Shown: piece by piece, positions 12,486 to 23,590 of the stretch
Numbering within the stretch: position 1 is the first letter of the stretch
How the letters are laid out: each line of letters begins with the position of its first letter
Assembly (NCBI GenBank): GCA_039881145.1
Contig: JAYKKI010000060.1
Location: 9,386,501-9,450,500 of the forward strand
Direction: 5' to 3'
Origin: Druceiella hillmani
Taxonomy: Eukaryota; Arthropoda; Insecta; Lepidoptera; Hepialidae
Length of the DNA stretch: 64,000 nucleotides
The notes under the pieces: model-generated
What the model was told of the DNA's origin: nothing
Databases searched by the model: none
Seen by the model: only the letters and a program-made list of their open reading frames with translations
Translations under genes and position numbers: made by a program

Positions 12486-12734
12486 TTAAAATAAACAGGT
12501 AAAAAGTGTTCCTTTATACATAAAGATACGATCCTTACATTTGTCGCAAATGCGTGGCGTGCGATCACGCATAAGATGATAGTCTTCGTTTTCAGGTGAA
12601 TTGAATCTATTCATGACATTGTGTTTGTGAGGATAACACCTCAATTGATTTTGACAGCAGAAAGATCGGCAAAGAAAAATGTTCTCCAGTTCACGGGATT
12701 TTCCTGTAAGTTTTTGTGACCTTTGTAATGTTTC
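12486..12734 (-). CDS. Protein-like reading frame of unknown family (exon candidate)
   Basis: The minus strand is open from 12,734 to a stop at 12,486-12,488 (82 codons), with no early ATG, so it would be an internal or terminal exon. A possible acceptor, CTTACAG, ends at 12,704, which would give an exon of 12,703-12,486. The peptide is unlike the AT-driven noise nearby. It contains a Cys-rich part (FLCRSFCCQNQLRCYPHKH), then NRFNSPENEDYHLMRDRTP and a CxxC knuckle, RICDKCKDRIF, before the stop. Base composition is clearly richer in GC than the flanks. I do not recognise the family. It may be a metal-binding domain of a cellular protein or an old transposon protein. No second exon was located. 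Confidence 0.3.
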   Translation of the reverse strand, partial: ETLQRSQKLTGKSRELENIFLCRSFCCQNQLRCYPHKHNVMNRFNSPENEDYHLMRDRTPRICDKCKDRIFMYKGTLFTCLF

Positions 12735-13339
12735 CTACAATAAAAATGCGTTACTTTTTTGAGGTTGAAATTTAAATCGAGTGAGAAATGTACATTTGAG
12801 TCACTCTTAAAAAGTAGTGTGTTTGAGTTTTATTCAAATAACCTAAGATGTCTTTTCGTTTCAATGTGAAATTATTTTAAACGGAGTCCATTCTGATTCC
12901 ACGGATAATTTAACTGATGATTTTTTTTAAATTACTTGAAAATTTTTTGGGTTAATAAGGTGAATACAGGATTACTTGTCCGAGGTACTAACCACTATAT
13001 TACAATAAACAAAAAATTAATAAAGTTTTTAAAAATAAACCAGAAATATTTAGGGCAAATTTGAAATATTATTGGAATTTACAATATAATTAATTTTGGT
13101 TATAAATATTAGTACTACATGTATATGGCATCAAGTTTTATAGTATGAACAAAGTTTTTTACTTTCAATTAACACTTGGTATAATTATGTTGTGACGCAG
13201 AATAAACATTAACAGAAAATTCGTTATCAATTTACAAAATAAAAAAAATAAATTATATTTCAGTAAATTTTATTATTTTACATGATTAAAATAATAAGAA
13301 TCTGACACAACATTTTGAGAACAATTCGTGTAAAATAGT

Positions 13340-13480
13340 GGAAAACTTTTACCCCTTTTTAACCGACTTCAAGAAAGGAGGAGGTTCTCAATTCGTCGGA
13401 ATCTTTTTTTTTACGTTTGTTCAGAAATAATTTTATACCGAGTAGATCGATTTTGACGATTCTTTTGTATGTTAGTAAAT
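13340..13480 (+). repeat. Lepidopteran-type repeat fragment ('CCGACTTCAA...GGAGGAGGTT')
   Basis: AACCGACTTCAAGAAAGG, AGGAGGTTCTCAATTCG, a T-run, TACGTTTGTTC and then GAGTAGATCGATTTTGACG form a motif order I recall as very common in moth and butterfly genomes. A second partial start, AAAAACCGACTTAAAATAG, lies at about 13,926. No ORF is associated. Confidence 0.5.
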
Positions 13481-13729
13481 CAACCATAGTTGAAGATATT
13501 TACTACTTGTAGTTGTTACTTTGCAAAATAACTGCACCATCGACTAGGTAAGGATCTATGATGAGCTTTGAAGATGACTAATGCAATACCTTAACGTATG
13601 GTTGGAAATCGATCGTGATTCAATGTATTTGCTACTAGTTAGTTCTCACTTTAATTATTACTTTGAAAAACCTAATATTGGATTTCAGATATGGAGAACG
13701 GAACTCCTCAACGACTAACCGTTAATCAT

Positions 13730-16200
13730 TGGTGGTTGTTATATTTGCTTCATTTCTTTGTGTTGTTGACTATCAACTTTAGACAAAGAGGAAATTATCT
13801 ATGTGCCAGCTTTTGTCAATGACTTTTTATAATTATGCATTATTCTAAGAAAGGAAATAATTGAATGTTAGTGTGACGGTTAATATTAATAACAACTAAT
13901 AATTCTAAAACAAAATATCTTTTAAAAAACCGACTTAAAATAGTAAGTACCAAAAGTGACAATTAACTCAAAACCTCTATTAAAAAACTATTTATTCGCA
14001 ATAATTAATTAAGTTACTTATTTTTGAAATCGGTACCAGCACCGCCATTCAAACTTAAATAAAATATTAACAAATAATATGTAAAAAGAATATTTGTATC
14101 CCATTTTAAGTATATTACGCGCACGGAGGAGTATGAGATTTGATATATTTAAAGTTTATATGGAGCAGGAGTGCAGAAAGCTAATATTTATATATGCGTT
14201 ACTAATAATTATATTTTAGAAATACATTAAAGGGCTCTTTGTTTATCCCCAACAATAAAAGATTCATTGTTTAAGTTCATATTATCAATGTCATATATAT
14301 AATAGTCCATGGTCGAATAATCGCACAGAGTAGAAACTGTCGCCAAAGAATTTTGAAAATGTCAGATTAATTGAACGAGTTTCACGTAAACAAGTAATGT
14401 TCAGCTTTAAAAAAATAATGAATTATCGTCGAGTTTTCACTGCTAGGCATATGTTTATCCATTATGTACCAAGATGCTTTTTGGTAAACCTATTACCTAA
14501 ATGTATTTAATTCATGTGAATGTTACTTGAACTGTACCGGGTCACTAAGTTATATAAATGGCTTGTTTCACCGTAACTTTACTTTCGGTGATTACCGTCC
14601 TTTTTCAGCGGTTCACATCATTATTTTCAGTTGCGTGTTTTATTTAACTTCATTGGAATTACTTTTTTATTATTTTTGTGTGTGTAAAGGCTACTAACGA
14701 TCTGTAAATACAAACATTTTTAGAGGATAAACTCTCTGATGAGGGCAAGATGTAGAATGATGTTTGAAACAAAGTCGAATTTAATAATTTTATTGTTCGA
14801 AGAATGTGAATATGATTCTTAAATAAACTGTTATAATTATCCAGTACTAGATGTAGGAGATAATATACTACAAATAAAAATTCCGTGTTCATTTATTTCT
14901 CAGCCAACTATTTGTGATGATATTCCACTTGAGCAGTTGTACTTGAGGAAAAGAATTATCGATCATATGCGGGAAAAAATAGGGCTTCATAACAAAAATT
15001 CGGTATAAGAAATATATAAAACAAAAAATGTTCTCTTTGACCGAAGTCGCTCTATTCATTCCATGGTTCATCGAACAGAAAGATTACCTTTGGCTATATT
15101 TTACATATTGCATATTTTATAAGTTTAAATAAGTAAGAATAAAGAACTGGAAGCAGCTTCAAATTTAATAAGAATTTGGCAGAACGACGATTAAATTGAT
15201 ATAAGGAACGCCGTAGAAAAATCAGATCAGAAAAGAAATGTCAAAGTCTATAAAGAAATGTTTAAAGGTAATAATAGATGATATGATAGCAAGATATTGC
15301 GACATAAAAAAGAAGGGTGCTACGTATTATTTAAGTTTTGAATGTAGGGTACCGTTTTGTTTAAAATGTTGAGATGAATTGTATACTAAATGCCGCGAAC
15401 AATTTTAAATTCTATTCTTTTTATAATTTTAAAAATATATATAATTTTTAAATTTTATTTTATAGTTTTGTTGCTGAATAAAAGTACAACGAACTTGTCA
15501 GTTTTAATACTTACTTCTCTATATGTCATTAACAAAAGATAGTTTCATTGGTATAATTACTTATTATAATAAAAACAATGATTATTTTACCTTTATTCAA
15601 TTTCAGTATATTAATTTTATTCCTAAAGTATTTTTTTTATTTTATAATATCTATAAAATCACTACAATTTACTACAGCAAAAGTAATGTTCTCGAAGTTT
15701 TGTTTGTGCTATTTCAATGACGGAATATAGAGCCTTGGAAGACTACATAGGCAGGTGCGTAGTTTTTGGTTAATAAATAGATTGTAATGCATTAAGTAAC
15801 AAGTAGAAATATAGTGAGTGTGATGAAGTTCCCATAAAAAAAACTATACGAATTTATTGATGGAAACAAAAGAATAACATATCATTACTATGAGAAAAAA
15901 AATTATACAATATTTGACGTTGTGATTAGTCATAGAGGAAGCAAAACGTATCCATCAATTCGTGACGTCAGTTTCCTATAAGTTAAAACTGGTAAAATTA
16001 CAAAATAACATTAAGAACCGTCATCAATATCGTATAACAGATTATTGCCAGTCGTAAATCGGATTTTAGTTTTTAGAAATTGTTAGTTTTTGGAATAGTA
16101 GTTCCTAATCAGGAACTTAATTGTCATTGAGAATGATAAGTTATTTACGTACAAAATAAGTATGAACGTATATTTATGTTTGACCATCTCTTAAGCATAG
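13730..16200. other. Unassigned AT-rich DNA
   Basis: No gene is supported. Frames at 14,659-14,892, 14,889-15,071 and 15,523-15,720 are rich in Asn, Ile, Lys, Phe and Tyr and match nothing I know. Confidence 0.4.
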
Positions 16201-16203
16201 CGT

Positions 16204-16272
16204 CAACACCATATATGTATGTAACAAACACGTATATGTATGTATGTAAATAACACGTATATGTATGTAACT
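16204..16272. repeat. GTAT/CACGTATATG short repeats
   Basis: CACGTATATGTATGTA occurs twice, at about 16,229 and 16,255, with ATGTATGTAA around it. It is a small interrupted microsatellite. Confidence 0.7.
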
Positions 16273-16607
16273 CTGAATACAAATGGCTATTTAATTTACC
16301 TATTATCATTACGAAATTATTACTTTGAACTTAATTGTGATCCGTTTTTCAACTTTTGCACATAACAAATTGATGAACTAATAATTTCTTTGTGGATAAA
16401 CTGCCGCAGCAGTACGGAACTCGATGGGTTTAACTCATCATTTTTTCGTTTGAAAACGAATCGTAGTAGTTGAGGAAGTTAGAAATAATATTCTTTTTGA
16501 TAACCAACATATATAATTCAAGATGTATGCGTTAAAATGGCACATAAAATCTTTACTTAGTCTTTAAGTACAAAATAAATATAAACGTATATTTACACAT
16601 ATACATA

Positions 16608-16736
16608 GGTGAGTGTTTGTTTGTGTGTTTGTGTGTGTATGTGCGCGTGCGTGTGCTTGCGAGTGCGTTAGTGCGGGTGCGGTCGCATTCGTGGTCTCGT
16701 GTATACGTACATGCATTTGGGCATACGTGTGTATTT
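16608..16736. repeat. GT/GC-rich alternating purine-pyrimidine tract
   Basis: About 130 bases are dominated by TG, CG and TATG steps (GTGTGTTTGTGTGTGTATGT, GCGCGTGCGTGTGC and so on). Alternating purine-pyrimidine DNA of this kind can adopt Z-form. The long minus-strand frame across it, full of Thr, Arg and His, is a product of the repeat. Confidence 0.7.
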
Positions 16737-16937
16737 AATGAAAGGAGGGCCGCAAAATTATAGAACCGCCAAGGTTTAGGAAATATGCTAAGGTTTAGAC
16801 GTTCCCTAGATATCAAGCCTTTTTCGTAAAGCTATTTCCTAGAAAATGCATTCCGTCATGGCAAATTGAAAAATACCCAGCGCACATTCTTCAAATTACT
16901 CACAAAGGGTAGGGGTGACATAAATATCCCCCTGCAA

Positions 16938-17171
16938 CTAAAATGGCGTAGAAAGATACTCTATAACCAATGGCTGCAACTGGGTTTCTTTAGGGATATT
17001 ATTGTGCGCTGGGCGGAATCCCATGGTAGGTACGGTTGCAAATGAACTTGGAAAGTTCCAAGGATTAATGTCGGTAGGCACGTCTGCTGAAGATGAAGGG
17101 TATTGCATAAGGTGGAGATAAAATTGTGTTATTGCACTTATCGCCTTGTTCAACATGTCAAAGGAACGAAA
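16938..17171 (-). CDS. Protein-like minus-strand frame, unknown (possible last exon or TE relic)
   Basis: The frame is open from 17,171 to a stop just after ...EYLSTPF at 16,938. The first Met is at 17,156. The peptide has varied, Pro-rich composition (SSSADVPTDINPWNFPSSF, TVPTMGFRPAHNNIPKETQ), and the local DNA is much less AT-rich than its flanks. I do not recognise it. No clear acceptor or promoter is seen upstream. It may be a fragment of an old transposon ORF or a true terminal exon. Confidence 0.25.
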   Translation of the reverse strand, partial: FRSFDMLNKAISAITQFYLHLMQYPSSSADVPTDINPWNFPSSFATVPTMGFRPAHNNIPKETQLQPLVIEYLSTPF

Positions 17172-18090
17172 TTATAATGAGTTAAGAACTAGGATATCCC
17201 CGGTTAACGACATGGATAAACTAAATGCTATAAACATGACTTCAAAAAATACAGAAAAGCTAGCAGATCGTATCTGTAAAACTACGAATGCGAAAGGATA
17301 GTATGGGAAACACAAATACTCAAAAACGACATACATAAACAGGCTTAGACTGTGAACATGACACCCCGGTAATATAATTGGACACAGCGTGGAGATTAGT
17401 GATGTAGTTTACAATAAAAGTATATATAGCATACTCTGCATCCTTGCAACTAAAGTCTCTGAATTCTTAGATATTACCTAGAAATATCGACTCATAAATC
17501 CCGGAATAAATTTAAAGCAAGGTAACTATTTTACAACAGAAAAATTTGAAATTGAAAATCGTAAATACTAAAAAGCCATTAACATAGTAATCAAATGTAT
17601 TTAGGAGGAGTTTGATGAAATACCGACAAAAATTTATCTGAAGAGCTTGTAAGCATAGAATCACATCTTGTTGGAGCTTAAAGTGATATGCATAAAATAA
17701 GTGCACTGAGAATATGTAAGTGAAACTTAGAATCAGCATTAGCTACATATCAGAAATTTTGAAACAAAATATAATTTAAAAATTTAAGTATTTTCTTCCA
17801 AAAAAACTAGAGGTGCAGCTAGTGGAGAAAAATTTAAAATCTGTTTTATTTTTAATTTTACGGAATAAACTTAGCGGAAATTGTAACGTCACAATATTAA
17901 TTGTTGCTATGTTGTCATGAAGTTATTGACACCTATTACAATTCACATGTAAATTCATAAAGTAGTACATCAATGATATTATAGGCGAGGGCGATATTAT
18001 GGCAATTTTCTACCGTATATAAAAAAAGTGTTAAAACATGATATACAAAATAGCTTGACACTATAAAATTATTTTGAACGCAATGTTTAA

Positions 18091-18950
18091 AGCCGCGATC
18101 AGATATGCGTGATTCGCCGAATACTGAATACTGGCCGAGTGTCACGATGCTCAGCTTGGTATTCGGCAAATAGTGTGCATATTTACACATATATGTGCGC
18201 TTGGTTCGAATACTCAGTGTCTACGGTTACAGCGCATACTCATATGCCAAAGCTGTGCGAGTTCTTAATTAATCATCATAGAAAACAGTTATGCAGTAGT
18301 AATTAGAGCGGCCGCATTTAATGTAGCCATTCTCTCTAAGGCGAATTAATTGAGTTTGAAAATATCGTCAGCACCGGCTCTGCTCTTGAAGCTATTTTAA
18401 AACTTCTTTTAACAGAATTTAAATAGTTTATGAATATTAATGAATATTATATTTAAAAAAAAAAGAAATTAAATATTTGAGCCCCATCTCTTTTCCTATT
18501 CGATTACATCATATACCTCGTTCCAATTTTTATGATTCGGATTAGAAGCATTTTAAATTATTACTTAACTACCAAGCATATCGAGGAATCCTAAAGTTGT
18601 TTCCTTGGACCAATATAATCCCAAACTGCACAAAATAAAATAGGCAAGTTAGCTTCTTATTGAAAAATAGCAAGTATTACTTATAAAGAAAACAAATGAA
18701 AAAAATAATAAATGAAAAAAATTCAAATATATATGTATTTATTGGCAGGTCCGATTAGTTTCCCAAATATGTGTGTCCATAAATTTGACAATTTTTAGTA
18801 CGCTTTGAATCGGAGAAATTTACCGATTAGCGAAATAAGGCGGGCACTAATTAATGTTGTTTGGCAATTTATGAGTACCCATACACACCGCTAGCGATTC
18901 GTCGAATGTTTGGCTCGGTACTCGGCGAATCACAAATATCTGGTCGCGCC
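18091..18950. mobile_element. 860-bp non-autonomous element with TTAA target duplication
   Basis: TTAA lies on both sides (18,087-18,090 and 18,951-18,954). The inverted ends read GCCGCGATCAGATATGCGTG then ATTCGCCGAATACTGA on the left, and, inverted, GGCGCGACCAGATATTTGTG then ATTCGCCGAGTACCGA on the right. Inside each end is a second copy of the CGAATAC / GTATTCGG motif that can fold into a subterminal hairpin. There is no transposase ORF. TTAA duplications point to piggyBac-type mobilisation (inference). Confidence 0.7.
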
Positions 18951-19473
18951 TTAATGTGTGCACTGAAGACGGGAATTGCTAACACCGAATGATGCAATAA
19001 ACGAATACATTATTATGAACATTTGCGAAGAAATCTAATTACTGTCATCTGAAATTCTAATATATACTATTTAATTTGGAATATTAAAAACTAATCTTAG
19101 TAAAATGTAATATCATTAAGCTCCCGAGCATGATAAAGTGCCAACTAAAAATTATGAAAAACCTGACTCTCGCCAGGGCTGAGCAACATTTTTCATCAAT
19201 TATATTTAATAAAACTATAGGCGAAGACATAACATTCTATATATCCAAAAAATAAATAAGATGAACTACGATTTAATTAATAAAGTGAAATAAAAATAAT
19301 ATAATTTACTTTCCAACTATGGAAGAGAGCTATGTATAAAGAGAGCATACGTTTTACATCCCCATGAAACACCATCAAAAAGCAATACACATGAAAAAGT
19401 AACAATTTCCTAAGTTATTGTAAAAATAATGAAAACCAGGAAGAAGTTCAGCGTTTCGGAAATAAATGATAAT

Positions 19474-20290
19474 ACATTCTCTTGTACACAATGGCAACCA
19501 TTATGGTCACACAAAACAATAAAAATGAACATCATGTTGGTCCAAGATATACAAGATAGCGTTAGCACAGAAGCTATATAGGTATTAGTGATTCCTTTGA
19601 AGTCAAAATTGGAGCACACTGGAATATAAATACTTGAAATTTTCTGATGTCAAATATTCAACAGTAAAAAAATTATAATACACTCTCTTGGACACTATGG
19701 CAAGCATTATGGTCACAGAAAGCAATAAAAATTAACATCATGTTGGTCCAAGATATACAAGATAGGGTTAGCACAGAAGCTATGTAGATATTAGTGATTC
19801 CTTTAAAGTCAAAATTGGAGCACACTGGAATATAAATACTTGAAATTTTCTGATGTCAAATATTCAACTGTAAAAAAATTATAATACACTCTCTTGGACA
19901 CTATGGCAAGCATTATGGTCACAGAGAGCAATAAAAATTAACATCATGTTGGTCCAAGATATACAAGATAGGGTTAGCACAGAAGCTATATAGGTATTAG
20001 TGATTCCTTTGAAGTAAAAATTAGAGAAAACTGGAATATAAATACTTCAAATTTTCTGATGTCAAATATTCAACAGTAAAAAAATTATAATACACTCTCT
20101 TGGACACTATGGCAAGCATTATGGTCACAGAAAGCAATAAAAATTAACATCATGGTGGTCCAAGATATACAAGATAGGGTTAGCACAGAAGCTATGTAGG
20201 TATTAGTGTTTCCTTTGAAGTCAAAATTAGAGCACACTGGAATATGAATATTTGAAATTTTCTGATGTCAAATATTCAACGGTAAAAGAA
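19474..20290. repeat. Satellite-like array, 206-bp unit, four copies
   Basis: Units start at 19,474, 19,680, 19,886 and 20,092, always with ACA(C/T)TCTCTTG. The period is exactly 206 bp, and the last unit ends at about 20,290. Shared landmarks are GGTCCAAGATATACAAGATA, GTTAGCACAGAAGCTAT and GAAATTTTCTGATGTCAAAT. Units 2-4 are over 95% alike and unit 1 is a little more diverged. No protein frame runs through the array. Confidence 0.95.
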
Positions 20291-20481
20291 ATTATTTTTG
20301 TGTAGCTACTAAATTACTTTTGTATAATATTGTGTATAGTTGTTTATCGCGTCAAAAACAACACTATGTATTATATTTATCTTGCTTATCAAAGTAAAAG
20401 TAGTGAATTCTGCGCTAGATGCTTCTCTAATAAATTTAATAGGTGAATATGTGCCGTAAGGCTTCGCACGTTTCCATCTAA

Positions 20482-20704
20482 CGCCCGTATGCACTACATG
20501 CGGTCAGGACTCTCAGTTCGACATACTGACAGTTAAAATCCTACTTGATATGGATACGTTAGCGATTGGACCGTACAATGGGGCACGTTCGGTAAAATAG
20601 ACTTTTGTTCCGACTCAACTGACAGTAAATGAGAAACAGAAATACGTTTTTAAATGTCAGCAAGTCCGACTGACAGTCCTGACCGTATGTAGTGCATATG
20701 GGCG
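20482..20704. mobile_element. 223-bp MITE, Harbinger-type, TSD TAA
   Basis: TAA flanks both ends (20,479-20,481 and 20,705-20,707). The inverted ends are about 58 bp, starting CGCCCGTATGCACTACATGC then GGTCAGGACTCTCAGT on the left, and, inverted, CGCCCATATGCACTACATAC then GGTCAGGACTGTCAGT on the right. Three-base TAA/TTA duplications with long TIRs and no ORF fit PIF/Harbinger-derived MITEs. It sits just beyond the 206-bp array. Confidence 0.85.
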
Positions 20705-20984
20705 TAAATCTCGCAAGCAGTGAGTCAATAGTTTACACATATTTTATTATTCTTTACCTCTAGTTGATCAATAATTTATGAACGTAAACAATGTACTTCT
20801 GTATCATATTATTACGAAAGTATAATCGTTCATTTAGTATTTCGAAGATCACAATATAATCATAAATATAGATTATGATCATAGACAAAATTCATGACAA
20901 AATATCTTTGTCAATATCCTAAGTAATGCCTGTGTAGTACCTGTGAAAATGTCACGCTTTTCCTTTTTTAAAATGAAAGAATAA

Positions 20985-21550
20985 ACATAAAAATCTTCAA
21001 GCACGAATAAAACTCGCACTACGAGGGATCAGTACTCATTTTGGCAAATATTAAAATTTAATGGTACATAATATTCTTATTAAACTATTTACAAAATCTT
21101 ATTTTTCTAGAAAGAAAATATATTGCCTACTATGTGCTCAACAGGCGCATGATTAAAAAAATATTTTTTTAAAATGATATAACTACAAATTAACAATTTT
21201 CAGATTTTTGTCTTTACTCGTGCTGTCTTGCATCGCTTCTTGCCACATTTCATTATTCTGGGACAACGGGAAGTTTTCTGTAGGTTTTGATTTATTTACG
21301 AGTATCATAAAATGCATCATAACTGGACGTATTTTTGGATTGCGTTGATTAAGAAGCTTGATTTACATCTCCATCTTGATTTATATTTACATCTCTAAAG
21401 GACAGTAGACCTAAGTACTTACTATAAATTTTAACTTGATACCTCTACGCGTTCCTGAGAAAAAGGATCTTGGCCCACTGACAAACAAAAAGAAAACGAA
21501 ATGATCTTATAAGGGTCCTTTTTTCCTTTTGAGGTACGGAAAAATAAAAA
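20985..21550 (-). repeat. Fossil lepidopteran-type dispersed repeat, near full length
   Basis: Read on the minus strand from 21,545: CCGTACCTCAAAAGGAAAA, CCCTTATAAGATCATTTCG, TTTTTCTCAGGAACGCGTAG, AGGTATCAAGTT, CTTAGGTCTACTGTCC, TCAAAACCTACAGAAAACTT and finally ATCCCTCGTAGTGCGAG near 21,020. This order follows the family I remember from Lepidoptera. There is no ORF. It is the best-preserved of the copies here (also 10.1 and 22.5 kb). Confidence 0.65.
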
Positions 21551-22295
21551 CGACGTATTTATTAAGAAAATTCCTCAAGCGATTATTTCAGTAAAAAAAC
21601 GATTTAAGAAGTCTTTTTACAACTGACAAACAACTGTCAAACTTTACTTATTTAAATTGCTTAATTTTTTGGGTATTTTTTAAATTACTTTCGTGTTTGC
21701 ATTTTTCTACTCAATGTTTATTAGTGTTATAAATAATGACAACTTGTTCGAAAAAAATAAAGCAATGTATTATATGTGAAAACGCAGTTTGGATGGAAAA
21801 TATTTTTCAAATTGATTTTTCATAATAAAAATAAAATGTCGCAAGCGTAAAATATTTTTATTAAATATTTTATTTTTAACGCATGTTTTTTTATAAATAA
21901 CTAGTTATAATAAATTGGTGGTAAATTTTATTTTGAATGAAGCCGTTTAATAGTTTATTCTGAACTCAGAAAAATAAAAATGTGTACGCAACAATTAAGC
22001 GCGGGTAATTTAAACTGACCTCATATATTTTGGGTATCTGTCCCTAAATATGTAAAAACATATGTGCATGTATGATTTATTACCTTAAGAATCGAATGAA
22101 TTTGATGAGACACTTGTCATTTTATTTCTTCGATAGCTTTCTACTTTAAAACCAATCGTCTGCCAGGCCATTACCAAATTAAAGTAATTCAACTTTATTA
22201 TCAATATTGATGTGAGTATTTCAAAATTTGTTGACGTACGTCATACATCATACTCGGGACAGCGTACCAATATTTAAAGAGAATATTTATATTTA

Positions 22296-22297
22296 TA

Positions 22298-22395
<98 letters not shown>

Positions 22396-22404
22396 ATGTA
22401 TATA

Positions 22405-22450
<46 letters not shown>

Positions 22451-22460
22451 CACGTATATA
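22296..22460. repeat. (TA)n microsatellite with TATG/TACA interruptions
   Basis: About 165 bp of TA dinucleotides, broken twice by TATGTATATGTATATG. Open frames on both strands (Tyr-Ile repeats) are artefacts of the dinucleotide. Confidence 0.95.
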
Positions 22461-22499
22461 TTTTTTTGGGACATAAAATATTTTTTCTTAAACAAAATG

Positions 22500-23115
22500 T
22501 TAGTCCAGGTTCTAGTACCTCGCCTGTTAAGGAAAAAAAATTGAAAAAAAATCTAATTTGTAGTTCGAATACTTTAAAAGGTGTTACGAAAAAGTTGATG
22601 TCATTGTGATTTATACTTTATTGTTTAGGGTTTCGTAATAAAACAAGAAATACTTCAAGTCCGTCCAGTCGCAGCCTCAGTTTGCGTAGTTTTAAATGTT
22701 TGTGAATTAAATTTTGTAAGTAAACGCTTTAAACATGCGTATGATCTTAAAACATAGAAAAATGCGACGTCCACATATTTGTCGACTGGGGATAGACATT
22801 TCTTTTCCAAAATCCCATAAGATAAATTGTCGTTGGATGGCTTTTTGAAACAGAATTAACATTTTAAATATTAGTTATCTATTTTAAGCCCGTTTATGAA
22901 ATACCGAGTTTCAAATTACTTGCAATATATCCCCTTTCCTCCAGTTTTTTACCCCTGAATTTAGGAAATGAGAAAAAATTTAATTCAAAACTTTCAAATG
23001 AAATTGATTCGATCAAATCAGGTCTGAAATTTCTATAGAAATAGACAACTATGGAACCCTACTTTGTAAATGTGAGGTTTTGTAGCTGGCCTACATGCAC
23101 TTGGTCGTTTTCTAC
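22500..23115 (+). repeat. Fossil lepidopteran-type dispersed repeat, plus strand
   Basis: The start region has GTACCTCGCCTGTTAAGG and then GTCCGTCCAGTCGCAG (22,660). The end has ATGGAACCCTACTTTG (23,051) and GCTGGCCTACATGCACTTGG then TCGTTTTCTAC (23,087-23,117), which mirrors the canonical ...GGAACCCTAC...GCACTTGGCCG end. The middle is too diverged to follow. Confidence 0.5.
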
Positions 23116-23214
23116 AAAAATAAAAATGATTTTATATACATGTAATTAAATTGTAACAAAGTGAATGCTGTTCATGGAAAACATTTTGAAAAGAGTGATT
23201 GATTTAGCGTATAA

Positions 23215-23420
23215 AATGATGGTAGAAGCCAGAAAACCTGTCATATAATTTTTATCTGTCTGTATGTTTGTGTGTGTATTAATTTGTTCTTCAATCATTC
23301 AAAATCTACTGCATAAATGTTGATGAAATTTGGTATGCTACTAGTTTATATCCTCGAAAAACATATGAAATAACACAATAATAAACACGTAAAAAACTTT
23401 TTATCTGGATATTACCTATA
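23215..23420 (+). repeat. Insect dispersed-repeat fossil ('GATGAAATTTGGTATG')
   Basis: The order TCTGTCTGTATGTTTGTG, CAAAATCTACTG, TGATGAAATTTGGTATGC, TAGTTTATATCCTCGAAAAA matches the common insect pattern of TGTCTGTTTG, ...CTACTGG..., ATGAAATTTGGTA, ...ATCC.GGAAA. A related short piece lies at about 43,655-43,710 (AAATTGAAGTGTCTGTCTG). Confidence 0.45.
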
Positions 23421-23454
23421 CAAAAACACCACAATTTGGTGGCACTTAACATAT

Positions 23455-23590
23455 TAGGGTATTGGTATTGCCAACGTCATCTGTTCGTGTTTTCAATAAA
23501 CTTTATGCTCAAAGATATATTACGATATGGTACTACCAAAGCCATCTGTTAGCGTTTTTAGTTAACTTTATTCTGACAGAAAAAGAAAAA
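23455..23590. repeat. Diverged direct repeat, about 66-bp unit, two copies
   Basis: TATTGGTATTGCCAACGTCA then TCTGTTCGTGTTTTC and AAACTTTATGCT at 23,459 recurs as ATATGGTACTACCAAAGCCA then TCTGTTAGCGTTTTT and AACTTTATTCT at 23,525. Identity is roughly 75%. Confidence 0.6.

Noticed and set aside
16553..16816. 87-codon minus-strand frame with Thr/Arg/His repeats
   Set aside because: It is the translation of the GT/GC alternating tract.
19474..20290. CRISPR-like array
   Set aside because: Whole 206-bp units repeat with no distinct spacers, and the DNA is eukaryotic.
22228..22609. Several overlapping frames of 70-89 codons on both strands
   Set aside because: They are Tyr/Ile repeats translated from a (TA)n microsatellite. 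The same applies to frames at 26,069-26,303, 31,869-32,051, 42,851-43,108, 46,599-46,799 and 53,284-53,487.
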